Source of the DNA: an uncultured Pelagibacteraceae bacterium
Lineage (GTDB): Bacteria; Pseudomonadota; Alphaproteobacteria; Pelagibacterales; AG-422-B15
Assembly: GCA_902564025.1 (NCBI GenBank)
Contig: CACEZK010000004.1
Location: 1 to 64,000, forward strand
Length of the DNA stretch: 64,000 nt
Reading direction: 5' to 3'
The notes below the pieces were generated by a model. The model saw only the letters and a list, made by a program, of their open reading frames with translations. It was not told the DNA's origin and did no database searches. Positions 19,416-30,877 of the stretch are shown here, piece after piece. Numbering within the stretch: position 1 is the stretch's first letter; each line of letters starts with the position of its first letter. A program made the position numbers and the translations under genes.

Positions 19416-20594
19416 TTATTTATTTAGTTCACGCATGGCCTGATCAATTCCCTCAATTGTGAGAGGAAACATTCGATCAGAAAAGATCTGCTTTATAATG
19501 GAAGTTGATGCAATTCTATCCCAATATCGCTCAGGTATCGGATTAAGCCAAATCGCATTTTCGTATACGTTTAACATTCTAGTTAGCCAAGTTTCACCAG
19601 ACTCTTCGTTCCAGAACTCTACACTTCCGCCAGGGTAGGTTATTTCATACGGACTCATTTCAGCGTCTCCAACAAATATTACTTTATAATCAGATGGGTA
19701 TGTGTGCAGAACGTCCCATGTTTTGACATTGTCATTGTATCTGCGATTATTATCTTTCCAAACCGCATCATACAAGCAATTGTGGTAGTAGAAATATTCC
19801 ATGTGTTTAAATTCTGTTCTTGCTGCAGAAAATAGCTCCTCACAGATTTTAACATGTGCATCCATTGATCCACCAACATCAAAAAAAAGTAATACTTTAA
19901 TTTTATTTCTTCGTTCAGGCATCATTTTAACGTCAATGTAACCTTTATGAGCAGTAGACTTAATTGTATTATCTAAATCTAACTCAGTTTCAGCTCCTTC
20001 GCGCGCAAACTTTCTCAACCTTCTAAGAGCAATCTTTATATTTCGAGTACCAAGTTCTACGTCGCCATCTAAGTTGCTAAATTCTCTTTTATCCCAAACT
20101 TTGACTGCCTTTTTATTTTTTCCTTCTTTCTGACCAATTCTTATTCCTTCAGGGTTATAGCCGTATGCTCCAAAAGGAGATGTTCCACCTGTTCCAATCC
20201 ATTTGCTTCCACCTTGATGCCTCTTTTTTTGCTCTTCTAACCTCTGTTTGAGTGTTTCCATTAACTTGTCCCAGCCACCCAAAGACTCAATCATCTTTTT
20301 TTCTTCATCAGTTAAATACTTTTGCCCCATCAATTTTAACCATTCTTCTGGTATTTCTTTTGTTGTTTCACCTTCAGGGCTCTCTAACCCCTTAAATGAA
20401 TGGCCAAAAACTCGATCAAATTTATCTAAATATCTCTCATCTTTGACTAATGCTGAGCGGCTTAGATAATAAAAGTCGTTAACATTGAATGAGTCAACAA
20501 CACGCTTATTCATCGCTTCCATCAACATCAAGTATTCTTTTAATGATACGGGTAAGCTCGCTTGTTTGAGGTCAAAAAAGAAATTAATAAACAT
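19416..20594 (-). CDS. VWA domain-containing CoxE-like protein
   Basis: KVLLFFDVGGSMDAHVKICEELFSAARTEFKHMEYFYYHNCLYD; adjacent to MoxR ATPase. Confidence 0.87.
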   Translation of the reverse strand: MFINFFFDLKQASLPVSLKEYLMLMEAMNKRVVDSFNVNDFYYLSRSALVKDERYLDKFDRVFGHSFKGLESPEGETTKEIPEEWLKLMGQKYLTDEEKKMIESLGGWDKLMETLKQRLEEQKKRHQGGSKWIGTGGTSPFGAYGYNPEGIRIGQKEGKNKKAVKVWDKREFSNLDGDVELGTRNIKIALRRLRKFAREGAETELDLDNTIKSTAHKGYIDVKMMPERRNKIKVLLFFDVGGSMDAHVKICEELFSAARTEFKHMEYFYYHNCLYDAVWKDNNRRYNDNVKTWDVLHTYPSDYKVIFVGDAEMSPYEITYPGGSVEFWNEESGETWLTRMLNVYENAIWLNPIPERYWDRIASTSIIKQIFSDRMFPLTIEGIDQAMRELNK

Positions 20595-20622
20595 ATAATA
20601 TTATTTTATAGAGATACTTACT

Positions 20623-21477
20623 CTACTCAACATTCTCATTTTCTCTACGAGATATGAAAGCTAAACGCTCAAATAAATGAACATCTTGTTCATTCTTTAG
20701 CAAAGCCCCATGAAGAGGTGGTATTAGCTTTTTCGGATCCTTTTCTCTGAGGATTTTAGCATCTACATCATCCGTCATGAGCAACTTTAGCCAATCAATT
20801 AGTTCAGATGTAGATGGCTTCTTTTTAATTCCTGGAACTTCCCTAATATCGTAAAATATTTTAAATGCTTCTTGAATTAGATCTTTTTTTATATCTGGAT
20901 AATGTACTTCAACGATCTCTTCCATCGTATTTGGATCAGGAAACTTAATATAATGAAAAAAGCACCTTCTAAGAAACGCATCTGGTAATTCCTTTTCATT
21001 GTTTGATGTTATAATTACTATTGGCCTATTTTGCGCCTTAATTGTCTCACCAGTTTCGTAAACAAAAAATTCCATTTTATCTAGTTCTAGTAGCAGATCG
21101 TTGGGAAATTCGATATCAGCCTTGTCAATTTCATCAATTAGTAGAACCGGCCTTTTATCGCTCTCAAAAGCATTCCATAACTTACCTTTGCTAATATAAT
21201 TTTTGATATCCTTAACTTTTTCATCTCCAAGCTGCGAATCTCGCAATCTTGTAACAGCATCATATTCGTAGAGACCCTGTTGAGCTTTAGTTGTGGACTT
21301 AATATGCCAAGTGATTATTTCAGCATCTAGAGATTTTGCTACCTCATGAGCTAGCATTGTTTTACCAGTGCCTGGCTCACCTTTAACTATTATTGGTCTT
21401 TCAAGAGTAATAGCGGCATTAACTGCCACTTTAAGATCCTCTGTTGCAATATAGGAGCTGGTTCCTTCAAACTTCAT
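20623..21477 (-). CDS. MoxR family AAA ATPase
   Basis: VKGEPGTGKTMLAHEVA Walker A, LLIDEIDKADIEFPNDLLLELDKMEF Walker B. Confidence 0.92.
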   Translation of the reverse strand: MKFEGTSSYIATEDLKVAVNAAITLERPIIVKGEPGTGKTMLAHEVAKSLDAEIITWHIKSTTKAQQGLYEYDAVTRLRDSQLGDEKVKDIKNYISKGKLWNAFESDKRPVLLIDEIDKADIEFPNDLLLELDKMEFFVYETGETIKAQNRPIVIITSNNEKELPDAFLRRCFFHYIKFPDPNTMEEIVEVHYPDIKKDLIQEAFKIFYDIREVPGIKKKPSTSELIDWLKLLMTDDVDAKILREKDPKKLIPPLHGALLKNEQDVHLFERLAFISRRENENVE

Positions 21478-21618
21478 ATAATTAAGATTAATTTTAGAGA
21501 AACATATTATATTTCAGTGATTTATCAATCATAAAAATTGTAATGATCCGTTGACTTAAATAATAAAAACCACTAAAAGCACCCAACTGTTTTTAATCTT
21601 AATTCTTAAGGAGTAAAT

Positions 21619-22029
21619 ATGGTCAAACTTCCAAAAACCTACAAGCCAACAAAATCTGAAAAATTCATGAATGCAAAGCAAAAAGAATATTTTAGAACCA
21701 AGCTTAAAAATTGGAAGGATGAGATTTACAGAGAAAGTAGAGAAACAGTCGAAAATCTGCAAGACTCAATTGCTCCAGCTGACATGTCTGACAGGGCTAC
21801 CCAAGAGTCAGAGAAATCCCTTGAGTTAAAGTCTCGAGATAGGCAACGTAAATTAATCGCCAAGATAGATGCTGCGCTTGCTAGGATAGAAAATGGAAGC
21901 TATGGCTATTGCGAAGTTACTGGAGAACCCATAAATATCGAAAGATTGGACGCTAGGCCAGTAACTACTCTTAGTATTGAAGCTCAAGAAATGCACGAGA
22001 GAGACGAAAAACTTCATTCTGACGATTAA
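21619..22029 (+). CDS. dksA: RNA polymerase-binding transcription factor DksA
   Basis: NLQDSIAPADMSDRATQESEKSLELKSRDRQRKLIAKIDAALARIENGSYGYCEVTGEPI. Confidence 0.93.
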   Translation: MVKLPKTYKPTKSEKFMNAKQKEYFRTKLKNWKDEIYRESRETVENLQDSIAPADMSDRATQESEKSLELKSRDRQRKLIAKIDAALARIENGSYGYCEVTGEPINIERLDARPVTTLSIEAQEMHERDEKLHSDD

Positions 22030-22261
22030 ATAGTTATTAACAGCGAAAATCAGCCAATTTTAGATATATATTTAAGTTAATCTAATTGAGTTATATCATT
22101 AGATATAGAATCACCTGTTGATAAAAACTATAAAATTTAAGAACATTAATTGAACAAATTATATTTTATCGTTATTTAACAATAGTTTATAAGGTATTGT
22201 AAAATGAGAACAAAATGTGTACAAATGGAACATATATTAAAACTAAGTTTGGAGAAAGCAC

Positions 22262-23341
22262 ATGACAAAAGCAAATTTAAAAGTGGTAGACGATAAAAAG
22301 ATGGATAACTCAGAAAAAGCAAAAGCTTTAGACGTAGCAATGTCACAAATTGAGCAAACTTACGGAAAAGGCTCAATTATGAAACTTGGCCAAAGGACCG
22401 TTATGGATGTTGAGGCTATTTCAACTGGGTCGTTGTCTTTAGATGTAGCTTTAGGCATAGGTGGACTGCCAAAAGGTAGAATAGTAGAAATTTATGGACC
22501 AGAGTCATCGGGTAAAACAACTCTTGCATTACATGTTATTGCCGAGGCGCAGAAAAAAGGTGAGAATTGTGCATTTATTGATGCTGAGCATGCATTGGAT
22601 CCTGCTTATGCAAAAAAACTTGGCGTAAACATTGATGAACTTATCATTTCGCAGCCAGATACAGGTGAGCAAGCTCTTGAAATAACTGACTCACTTGTTA
22701 GATCGAAAGCAATATCAGTTCTAGTTGTCGACTCAGTTGCAGCATTAACCCCTAAAGCAGAAATTGAGGGTGAAATGGGAGATGCGCACATGGGTCTTCA
22801 AGCAAGATTAATGAGTCAAGCATTAAGAAAACTTACAGGCTCCGTTTCTAAATCTAATTGTATGGTAATATTCATCAACCAAATTCGAATGAAAATTGGT
22901 GTGATGTTTGGTAGTCCTGAAACAACAGCTGGTGGTAATGCTTTGAAGTTTTACTCATCGTGCAGATTAGATATAAGAAGGATAGGAGCAATAAAGGATA
23001 AAGACGAAATTATTGGAAACCAAACAAGAGTAAAGGTTGTAAAAAATAAAGTTGCCCCGCCGTTCCGCGTAGTGGAATTTGACATTATGTACGGTGAAGG
23101 AATCTCAAAATTGGGTGAGCTCATTGATTTGGGTGTAAAAGTCGGCACCATTGAAAAGTCTGGGGCATGGTTTTCTTATAAAGGAAATAAGATTGGCCAA
23201 GGACGAGAAAACTCCAAGATCTTTTTAAAGGATAATCCTGCAGTAGCTAATGAAATTGAATCAATAATTAGAGGACAATCTGAGGAAATACCTGAGCAAA
23301 TTGGAGAAAATGAAGAAGTCGAAGATACTCCAGAAGAATAA
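22262..23341 (+). CDS. recA: Recombinase A
   Basis: [56 protein letters not shown]. Confidence 0.99.
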   Translation: MTKANLKVVDDKKMDNSEKAKALDVAMSQIEQTYGKGSIMKLGQRTVMDVEAISTGSLSLDVALGIGGLPKGRIVEIYGPESSGKTTLALHVIAEAQKKGENCAFIDAEHALDPAYAKKLGVNIDELIISQPDTGEQALEITDSLVRSKAISVLVVDSVAALTPKAEIEGEMGDAHMGLQARLMSQALRKLTGSVSKSNCMVIFINQIRMKIGVMFGSPETTAGGNALKFYSSCRLDIRRIGAIKDKDEIIGNQTRVKVVKNKVAPPFRVVEFDIMYGEGISKLGELIDLGVKVGTIEKSGAWFSYKGNKIGQGRENSKIFLKDNPAVANEIESIIRGQSEEIPEQIGENEEVEDTPEE

Positions 23342-23364
23342 GAAATTCATATAAATTGATCATA

Positions 23365-23393
23365 GCAAAAAGGCGCTTGAAGCGTCTTTTTGC
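23365..23393 (+). terminator. Probable factor-independent terminator after recA
   Basis: GCAAAAAGGCGCTT-G-AAGCGTCTTTTTGC inverted repeat (one G:U), T-tract in the right arm. Confidence 0.75.
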
Positions 23394-23424
23394 GTTTTAG
23401 TCATCTCGATGTTATACCTTAACT

Positions 23425-26001
23425 ATGAAGATTAATAGCTTAAGGGACTCATTCATATCTTACTTTGTTAAAAATGGACATAAACATGTTCATTCAAGTC
23501 CCCTTGTGCCTCAAAATGATCCTACTCTAATGTTCGCTAATTCAGGAATGGTTCAATTTAAAAATGTATTCACAGGATTAGAGAAAACAGATTTCAACCG
23601 TGCCGTAACGGCTCAGAAATGCATTAGGGCAGGGGGAAAACACAATGATTTAGAAAATGTAGGCTATACTTTAAGGCATCATACTTTTTTTGAAATGTTG
23701 GGTAATTTCTCATTTGGAGATTATTTTAAAGATGATGCGATAGATTACGCATGGAGATTTATCACTTCTGAACTAGGAATAAATAAAGATAAGCTTTGTG
23801 TAACTATTTATCACGATGATGAGCAGGCTTACAATGCTTGGAAGAAAATTACCGGTTTCAGTCATGATAAAATAATAAGAATTTCTACAAAAGATAATTT
23901 CTGGTCAATGGGAGAAACAGGGCCATGCGGACCTTGCTCGGAAATATTTTATGATCATGGTGAAAACTATATTGGCAAACCGCCTAGTGAAGCTGATGAA
24001 ACGGGCGATCGATTTGTAGAAATATGGAATCTTGTCTTTATGCAGTATGAGCAAGTCGATTCAGAAAATCGTATTGATTTGCCAAGACCCTCAATAGATA
24101 CAGGTATGGGCATTGAGAGAATAGCCGCAGTTATGCAAGGCACTAATGATAATTATAAAGTTGATAGTATATTAGAAATTATTAATCATTCTAAAGAACT
24201 AACTAAAAATGATAACGAAAATTTAATATCAAGCCATAGAGTAATAGCTGATCATCTCAGATCTTCATGTTTTTTAATTGCTGACGGCGTCCTTCCATCC
24301 AATGAAGGCAGAGGTTATGTCTTAAGAAGAATTATGAGAAGAGCAATGAGGCACGTACACATTCTAAATTACAATGATTTACTGATGCACAAACTGGTAC
24401 CAACTCTGATTTCAAATATGAAAATGTCCTATCCTGAGCTTGAAAGAGCAGAGTCTCTAATAATTGAAACATTGAAATATGAAGAACAAAGGTTCAGAGA
24501 TTTATTGTCCAGAGGAATTAAGCAACTTGATACAATGATCGATAATTTGAATGGAAAAACTATTCTAAATGGGCAGTCAGCTTTTAAGCTGTATGACACA
24601 TATGGCTTCCCAATTGATTTAACGCAAGATATTTTGAGAAATAAGAAAATTGAGGTGGATATTGATGATTTTAAGAAATGTTTGGAGGATCAAAAAGAAA
24701 AAGCAAGAAGCAATTGGACTGGATCTGGTGGCACAGCTACAGATAAAATTTGGTTTGAGTTAAATAAAAGTTTATCCCCTACAGAGTTTTTAGGCTACAC
24801 ATCTGAAAAAACAGAAGGAAGTATTATTTCTATATTAAAAGAAGGTGTATTAGTTGATAATTTACATAGCGGTGATAACGGATCGCTAATACTCAATCAA
24901 ACGGTATTTTATGCTGAGTCTGGCGGTCAAATTGGTGATACAGGATTAATAGAAGCTGATAATTTTGAATTTGAAGTTTCAGACACACAAAAAAAAGGAA
25001 ACCTATATGTGCATCACGGAAAAGTAATTAAAGGAGATATCAAGAAAGGTACAGGTGCACAATTGTCCATTAATTCAGCTAGAAGAAGCTCATGTAAGAC
25101 TTATCATTCTGCGACACATATTTTACATCAAGCATTAAGAGAAGTTTTGGGAGATCATGTGACCCAGAAAGGCTCTTTAGTTTCGTTTGATAAATTAAGA
25201 TTTGATTTTAGTCACCATAAATCTCTTTCAGAAAGTGAGATATCTAAAATAGAACAGATTGCGAATACGGTTATTGAGGAAGGATCAGATGTTGAAACTC
25301 AAATTATGACACCAGATGATGCAGTAAATGCTGGAGCACTTGCTCTATTTGGAGAGAAATATTCTGATGAGGTAAGAGTGTTAAAAATAGGAAAGATGAG
25401 AAATAAAACTTTCAGCATTGAATTATGTGGCGGTACACATGTTGAGAACACGAGTCAAATTGGGAAACTAAAAATAGTTAATGAATCATCGGCTGCTTCA
25501 GGAGTTAGAAGGATAGAAGCTCTGCGTGGTGAAGACCTGAAAGTTTATCAAATGAATAAAGCTGCAGAAAATAAGAATATAGAAGAAAAAAAATTAATAT
25601 TAGAAAAAGATAAATCAAAATCAAAAGAAGTAGTTAATAATTTAATCAAAGAAGTTAATGATGAAATTTCAAATAATAAAAACATCATCATTATCTTTTG
25701 TGATAATTCCAAAAGCTCTGCGTTAAGACCTGTAATTGATAATGCCAAAAGAAAATTCAAAAATGGTGGTATTATTGTTTTAGGTTCAAAAAAAGACAAT
25801 AAAATCAGCTACCTAGTTGGTGTAACAGACAACCTCACAAAGGTCATTGGCGCAGATGATATTGCTTTGTACGCTTCTTCAGTTTCTAACGGAAAAGGAG
25901 GTGGTGGCAGAAAAGATTTTGCTCAGTCCGGTGGCGATTTAATTGATGAAACTGACCAAAAAAACAAAATACTGAAATTTATTACTGATAAGTTGGATTA
26001 A
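23425..26001 (+). CDS. alaS: Alanine--tRNA ligase
   Basis: [67 protein letters not shown]. Confidence 0.99.
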   Translation: MKINSLRDSFISYFVKNGHKHVHSSPLVPQNDPTLMFANSGMVQFKNVFTGLEKTDFNRAVTAQKCIRAGGKHNDLENVGYTLRHHTFFEMLGNFSFGDYFKDDAIDYAWRFITSELGINKDKLCVTIYHDDEQAYNAWKKITGFSHDKIIRISTKDNFWSMGETGPCGPCSEIFYDHGENYIGKPPSEADETGDRFVEIWNLVFMQYEQVDSENRIDLPRPSIDTGMGIERIAAVMQGTNDNYKVDSILEIINHSKELTKNDNENLISSHRVIADHLRSSCFLIADGVLPSNEGRGYVLRRIMRRAMRHVHILNYNDLLMHKLVPTLISNMKMSYPELERAESLIIETLKYEEQRFRDLLSRGIKQLDTMIDNLNGKTILNGQSAFKLYDTYGFPIDLTQDILRNKKIEVDIDDFKKCLEDQKEKARSNWTGSGGTATDKIWFELNKSLSPTEFLGYTSEKTEGSIISILKEGVLVDNLHSGDNGSLILNQTVFYAESGGQIGDTGLIEADNFEFEVSDTQKKGNLYVHHGKVIKGDIKKGTGAQLSINSARRSSCKTYHSATHILHQALREVLGDHVTQKGSLVSFDKLRFDFSHHKSLSESEISKIEQIANTVIEEGSDVETQIMTPDDAVNAGALALFGEKYSDEVRVLKIGKMRNKTFSIELCGGTHVENTSQIGKLKIVNESSAASGVRRIEALRGEDLKVYQMNKAAENKNIEEKKLILEKDKSKSKEVVNNLIKEVNDEISNNKNIIIIFCDNSKSSALRPVIDNAKRKFKNGGIIVLGSKKDNKISYLVGVTDNLTKVIGADDIALYASSVSNGKGGGGRKDFAQSGGDLIDETDQKNKILKFITDKLD

Positions 26002-27211
26002 GCGCTTTATCTAAATTTCGTTCAATGATTTCAAGAAAATCTTCAGTACTGTGCCAATCTTGCTCATGGGGCATAAGGAGCGCTAAATCCTTTGTCATTG
26101 AGCCGCGTTCAACTGTTTTTACACAGACTTTCTCAAGAGTATCAGCAAACTTAATTAGTTCATCATTATCGTCAAGTTTTCCTCTATACTTTAGACCTCT
26201 TGACCATGCAAAAATTGATGCTATTGGATTTGTAGATGTTTGTTTTCCTTCTTGATGAAGTCTATAGTGCCTCGTTACAGTTCCGTGAGCAGCTTCAGCC
26301 TCAATTGTTTTTCCATCAGGTGTCATCAACACGCTTGTCATTAATCCAAGAGAGCCAAAACCTTGAGCAACAGTATCTGATTGAACATCTCCATCATAAT
26401 TCTTACATGCCCAAACAAATTTTCCATTCCATTTTAATGCAGATGCGACCATGTCATCAATTAATCTATGTTCATAATCAAGTTCCAAAGATTTGAATTG
26501 ATCAGCAAATTCTTTATCATAAATTTCCTGAAATAAATCTTTAAATCGTCCATCATATTTTTTGAGAATAGTATTTTTTGTCGATAAATAGACTGGCCAC
26601 TCTCTCATAAGAGCGTAATTCATGCACGATCTAGCAAAATCACGTATGGACTCATCGGTATTGTACATTGCCATTGCAACGCCACTAGATTGAAACTCAT
26701 AAACCTCTTTTTCAATCGGTTCTTGGTTGGGGTCATCAGGCGTCCACTTAATACTTAATTTTCCTTTACCAGGAACTTTAAAATCTGTCGCCTTATATTG
26801 ATCGCCAAATGCGTGTCGTCCTACTACAATTGGATCTGTCCAACCGGGTACAAGCCTTGGAACATTTTCGCAAACTATTGGCTCTCTAAAAACTGTACCA
26901 CCAAGGATATTTCTTATTGTTCCGTTTGGGGAACGCCACATTTCTTTTAGCTTAAATTCCTTTACCCTATCTTCATCTGGTGTGATAGTTGCGCATTTAA
27001 CTCCTACACCATATTTTTTTATTGCATTAGCTGAGTCTACAGTAACTTTATCATTAGTTTTATCTCTGTTCTCTACGCCTAGATCATAATAGTCTAGTTC
27101 TACATCAAGGTAGGGAAGTATTAATTTATCCTTAATGAATTGCCATATAATTCTTGTCATTTCATCACCATCAATTTCGACGAGTGGTGTTTTTACTTTA
27201 ATTTTGCTCAT
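25982..27211 (-). CDS. icd: NADP-dependent isocitrate dehydrogenase
   Basis: [47 protein letters not shown]. Confidence 0.98.
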   Translation of the reverse strand: MSKIKVKTPLVEIDGDEMTRIIWQFIKDKLILPYLDVELDYYDLGVENRDKTNDKVTVDSANAIKKYGVGVKCATITPDEDRVKEFKLKEMWRSPNGTIRNILGGTVFREPIVCENVPRLVPGWTDPIVVGRHAFGDQYKATDFKVPGKGKLSIKWTPDDPNQEPIEKEVYEFQSSGVAMAMYNTDESIRDFARSCMNYALMREWPVYLSTKNTILKKYDGRFKDLFQEIYDKEFADQFKSLELDYEHRLIDDMVASALKWNGKFVWACKNYDGDVQSDTVAQGFGSLGLMTSVLMTPDGKTIEAEAAHGTVTRHYRLHQEGKQTSTNPIASIFAWSRGLKYRGKLDDNDELIKFADTLEKVCVKTVERGSMTKDLALLMPHEQDWHSTEDFLEIIERNLDKALNPTYQ

Positions 27212-27749
27212 TGTTTTCTAATAGTTTTGTGAGATCATCATAATTGTTGATTACTTTATATGCTTCTTTCATATTTTCGCCAGCAAAATCCTCATCTATT
27301 AGTCGATCTATAAGACTAAGAAGTTCATTCCAAAAATTATTTAGATTATAAATATAAATAGGTTTTCTATGCAGTCGAAGCTGTTTCCAAGAGTAAACTT
27401 CAAAGAATTCTTCTAAAGTTCCTATTCCTCCAGGAAAAATGATAAAACAGTCAGCTTGATTAAACATTTCCATTTTTCTTTGATGCATTGTTTTGACTAT
27501 TTTAAGATTATTGAGACTTTTATTTTTCTTTTCTATATCAATTAAGTGTTCAGTAATTACACCATATACATCCCCTCCGTTATCAAGTGCACTGTTAGCT
27601 AATATTCCCATCAAACCCATATTTCCACCGCCATAAATAAGTTTAATTTTATGTTTTGCTAGAAGTGATCCAACTTTCTCGGCTTCATTTTTATAAATGC
27701 TGCTTACGTGATTTGAGGAACCACAGTAAATAGCTACAGACTTTATCAA
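27198..27749 (-). CDS. LOG family protein (TIGR00730 type)
   Basis: [18 protein letters not shown] and [17 protein letters not shown] (PGGxGTxxE). Confidence 0.93.
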   Translation of the reverse strand: MIKSVAIYCGSSNHVSSIYKNEAEKVGSLLAKHKIKLIYGGGNMGLMGILANSALDNGGDVYGVITEHLIDIEKKNKSLNNLKIVKTMHQRKMEMFNQADCFIIFPGGIGTLEEFFEVYSWKQLRLHRKPIYIYNLNNFWNELLSLIDRLIDEDFAGENMKEAYKVINNYDDLTKLLENNEQN

Positions 27750-30700
27750 TCTATTAAGACCTTATCATTTAGAATTTTTGATTTATTATAAAATATATTA
27801 CTTAGACTTTTAGGCAAAGCAAGAAGGGCCGGAGTAACAAATAATGTAGCAAATGATGCAAATCCGATGCCCCATATAAGTGACCAAGCAAGCAGAACAA
27901 AGAAATATGTTTCTTCACTTTTATATGCAATTGTTCTATCAAAAATATCTAAACTTATTTGAAGTGCGGATGGAAGCAATCCTGTGATTGTTGTAATAGT
28001 AGTTAAAAAAATTGGCCGAATTCTGTTTTTGCATGCAATTAAAATAGCATCATAGATATTATTATCATTCTTGCTAAGTTCTTTACGATAACTGTCAATT
28101 AAAATAATGTTATTATTAACTACAATTCCCATGCAAGCAACAATCCCAAGTCCTGAAAAGACAATACTAAATTTTAATCCAAGTAATAGAGTTCCGAGTA
28201 AGATTCCTCCAATTGACAGAATTACAGAAAACAAAATTATAAAGGTATGATAAAAGCTATTAAACAGAGTGATTAATACAATAAAAATAGCAACCAAAGC
28301 ACCTAAAAATGCTATTATCAAAAAACTCATTGAGCTAGCTGAGTCCTCTGCTTCACCCGCGAACTTTATAAATACATTTGAAGGCAAATTTAATTCATTT
28401 ACCCAATTTGCTAGATCTTGTTTTACGGCTGATGCGTTTAATTCCTCCTTTATATTTGCGTCAATTACAAGGGTTCTCATTCCTTGTTGTTTTCCAATTG
28501 TAAAAATTTTTTCTCTTTTTTGTTTATCTACAAAGTTAGAAAGAGGAACCAGTCCTTGAGATGTAGAAATATTTGTTCGCTCAATTGAGGAGAATGTTTT
28601 TTCATCAGAGGGCAGATAAATTTTTACAGGTATTCTCTCCTCAGCATTGTCTGGAATAATGTTACCTATAGTTAGACCTGAGGTAGCAATTTTAATACTG
28701 TCTCCGATGGTATTTTTTGATAGGTCATATTTTTTTGTTTCATTTAAATCAATATTATAAATCCACTCAATACCCGTAATTGGATTTTTGATATTTTGGT
28801 CAGTATAAGAGTCATCTTTCAGTAATTTTTGAAGCACAATTTCAGCAAATTGTCGAATTTTTGTAGAATCTGATGACTGTACTTCAATAGTAAGATCTTT
28901 GGCCCATTGCGATCCACTATAATCATTTGCACTAACAGAAATATTTAAGCCTTGTATTACTGACAACCTTTCTTCAAGGTCCTTAATAACTAAATCAGTA
29001 TCTGGTCTGTCTTTGAAATCAATTAAATCTACCCAAATATCCGCAACCATGTCAGTCGGATTATTATCAAATAACCATATCCTATCTCTGTAGATTGTAT
29101 TTCCATAAAAATTTTTGATATGAGGATGTCCGACGATTACATCAATTGTTTCCTCTAAATAACCTTTAGACTCAGCTGGTGATAAATTGCCTTTCGCCAA
29201 AATCTCGATTTCAAGACTGTTTGCTTTATCTTCAGCAAAAAAAACATATTCAGTATTTGACTTTATTGTCCCGGATACAATTGCAAAAAATATTAAGATA
29301 CCAAAAAGAGAAACTTTTATAGGATTAAAAATTATGTAGTTAACGACTATACCATAATATGTATATAACAGACTATCGTAAGGATCTTTTTTGGTCGCCA
29401 TTCCTGCTGTCTTCATTCCAAAAGATGACCCAAGTACAGGAATTATAATCATTGTAACAAAGAAAGAGCATAATAAAACCACTAGAACAGTTCTTGGTAT
29501 TACTCGTATCCACACACCAAAAAAATCTGGCCAAAATGCTAATGGCAAGAACGCTAAAACAGTTGTGAGTGTTGACGCAAATATTGGATAAAACATATCA
29601 TGTGCTGCATTAAGATAAGAAACAGATCTTCTAATTCCCTTTTCTTGTTCTCTTCTTGCATACTCTGTAATTACAATTGGACCATCAACAAGCAGACCCA
29701 CAGATAACACAAGGCCCATTATGCTCATTAAATTATAGGACATGCCCATAAAATTAAGTATTGTTATTGATAGTAAGTAAGTTGTGGGTATTGAAATGCC
29801 AACGAGAAGTCCTACTCGCCACCCAAGAATAGCTACTATAATAGTCATTACAATGATAACGGCAGTTATTACTGTATTCTCAGACGCTGAGATTCTATCA
29901 TTGATGTCCTTAGATTCGTCGGCTATTAGAACAGCAGATGCAATAGGGCTAATAGTTCCATCTAACTCAGCAAGTTTCTTCTTTATGCTCTCATAAAGCG
30001 TAATTGTACTTGAATTTTCTTTTTTGTTTATTTGTAGTAAAATACCCGGGTTACCATTTATGTTGACGTAGTCCTTATTTTTATCAAATGTTTGCTTTAC
30101 GTTTGCAATATCACTTAAATAGATTGTCTTATTTGTTGAGGATTTTATAGGTAATCTCCTAAGCTCTGTTGCTGATTTATATAAAGATTTGATTTTTACA
30201 GAGTAGTCTGAATTGTTATTTGTAATTTTTCCTGCAGAGATAAGGTTGTTATATTTTCGAAAAGAATTGAGTAAATCATTTATTCCTAGGCCGTATTTTT
30301 CCATGGCGGATGCATTGATATTTATGTCTATTATCTCTTCTTTCTTTCCCTTAAATTCTATATCTGTAACATCATATAACTTTTCAAATTCATCTTCATA
30401 TTTTTCAGCCACTTTAACTAATTCTCGATAGCCCATATCACCATGAATACCAACTAGTACAAATTGATAGTTTGATGATTTATGTTCGACTACTTCTCGA
30501 AGATCATAACCCTGAGGAAGCTCTTCGATATTGAGAATTTTATTTCTTACTTCTTTTGCAATATTTGAAATTTCAGTATTTAATTCAAAAGCAACAAGAA
30601 ATGATACAAGTCCATCTTTCGTAATAGAAATAACTTCTTTAGAGTCTTTCATCGTCATCATTTCTTTTTCAATTGGAGTTGTAATTAATCTTTCCACATC

Positions 30701-30877
30701 TGTTGAAGATGCTCCGTCGTAATAAATTATTACTGATACCGATTTCAGGTCTACGTTAGGCCATTCATGTCTTGGAAAACTGGTATAAGATAAGATACCA
30801 ACTAAAAATATCCCTACCAAAATAGTATTAATAGTTTTTTTTCTAAGAAAAATTGTATCAAGTATTTTTTTTAGCAT
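27746..30877 (-). CDS. RND efflux permease (second copy)
   Basis: 1043 aa AcrB/MdtB-type fold: VSVIIYYDGASSTDVERLITTPIEKEM, GLLVDGPIVITEYARREQ. Confidence 0.93.
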   Translation of the reverse strand: MLKKILDTIFLRKKTINTILVGIFLVGILSYTSFPRHEWPNVDLKSVSVIIYYDGASSTDVERLITTPIEKEMMTMKDSKEVISITKDGLVSFLVAFELNTEISNIAKEVRNKILNIEELPQGYDLREVVEHKSSNYQFVLVGIHGDMGYRELVKVAEKYEDEFEKLYDVTDIEFKGKKEEIIDININASAMEKYGLGINDLLNSFRKYNNLISAGKITNNNSDYSVKIKSLYKSATELRRLPIKSSTNKTIYLSDIANVKQTFDKNKDYVNINGNPGILLQINKKENSSTITLYESIKKKLAELDGTISPIASAVLIADESKDINDRISASENTVITAVIIVMTIIVAILGWRVGLLVGISIPTTYLLSITILNFMGMSYNLMSIMGLVLSVGLLVDGPIVITEYARREQEKGIRRSVSYLNAAHDMFYPIFASTLTTVLAFLPLAFWPDFFGVWIRVIPRTVLVVLLCSFFVTMIIIPVLGSSFGMKTAGMATKKDPYDSLLYTYYGIVVNYIIFNPIKVSLFGILIFFAIVSGTIKSNTEYVFFAEDKANSLEIEILAKGNLSPAESKGYLEETIDVIVGHPHIKNFYGNTIYRDRIWLFDNNPTDMVADIWVDLIDFKDRPDTDLVIKDLEERLSVIQGLNISVSANDYSGSQWAKDLTIEVQSSDSTKIRQFAEIVLQKLLKDDSYTDQNIKNPITGIEWIYNIDLNETKKYDLSKNTIGDSIKIATSGLTIGNIIPDNAEERIPVKIYLPSDEKTFSSIERTNISTSQGLVPLSNFVDKQKREKIFTIGKQQGMRTLVIDANIKEELNASAVKQDLANWVNELNLPSNVFIKFAGEAEDSASSMSFLIIAFLGALVAIFIVLITLFNSFYHTFIILFSVILSIGGILLGTLLLGLKFSIVFSGLGIVACMGIVVNNNIILIDSYRKELSKNDNNIYDAILIACKNRIRPIFLTTITTITGLLPSALQISLDIFDRTIAYKSEETYFFVLLAWSLIWGIGFASFATLFVTPALLALPKSLSNIFYNKSKILNDKVLID

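Noticed and set aside
21619-22029. DksA lacking the full four-Cys zinc finger
   Set aside because: Only one Cys remains (YGYCEVTGEPI...TTLSIEAQE), but this Cys-poor form is common among alphaproteobacterial DksA proteins, so not novel.
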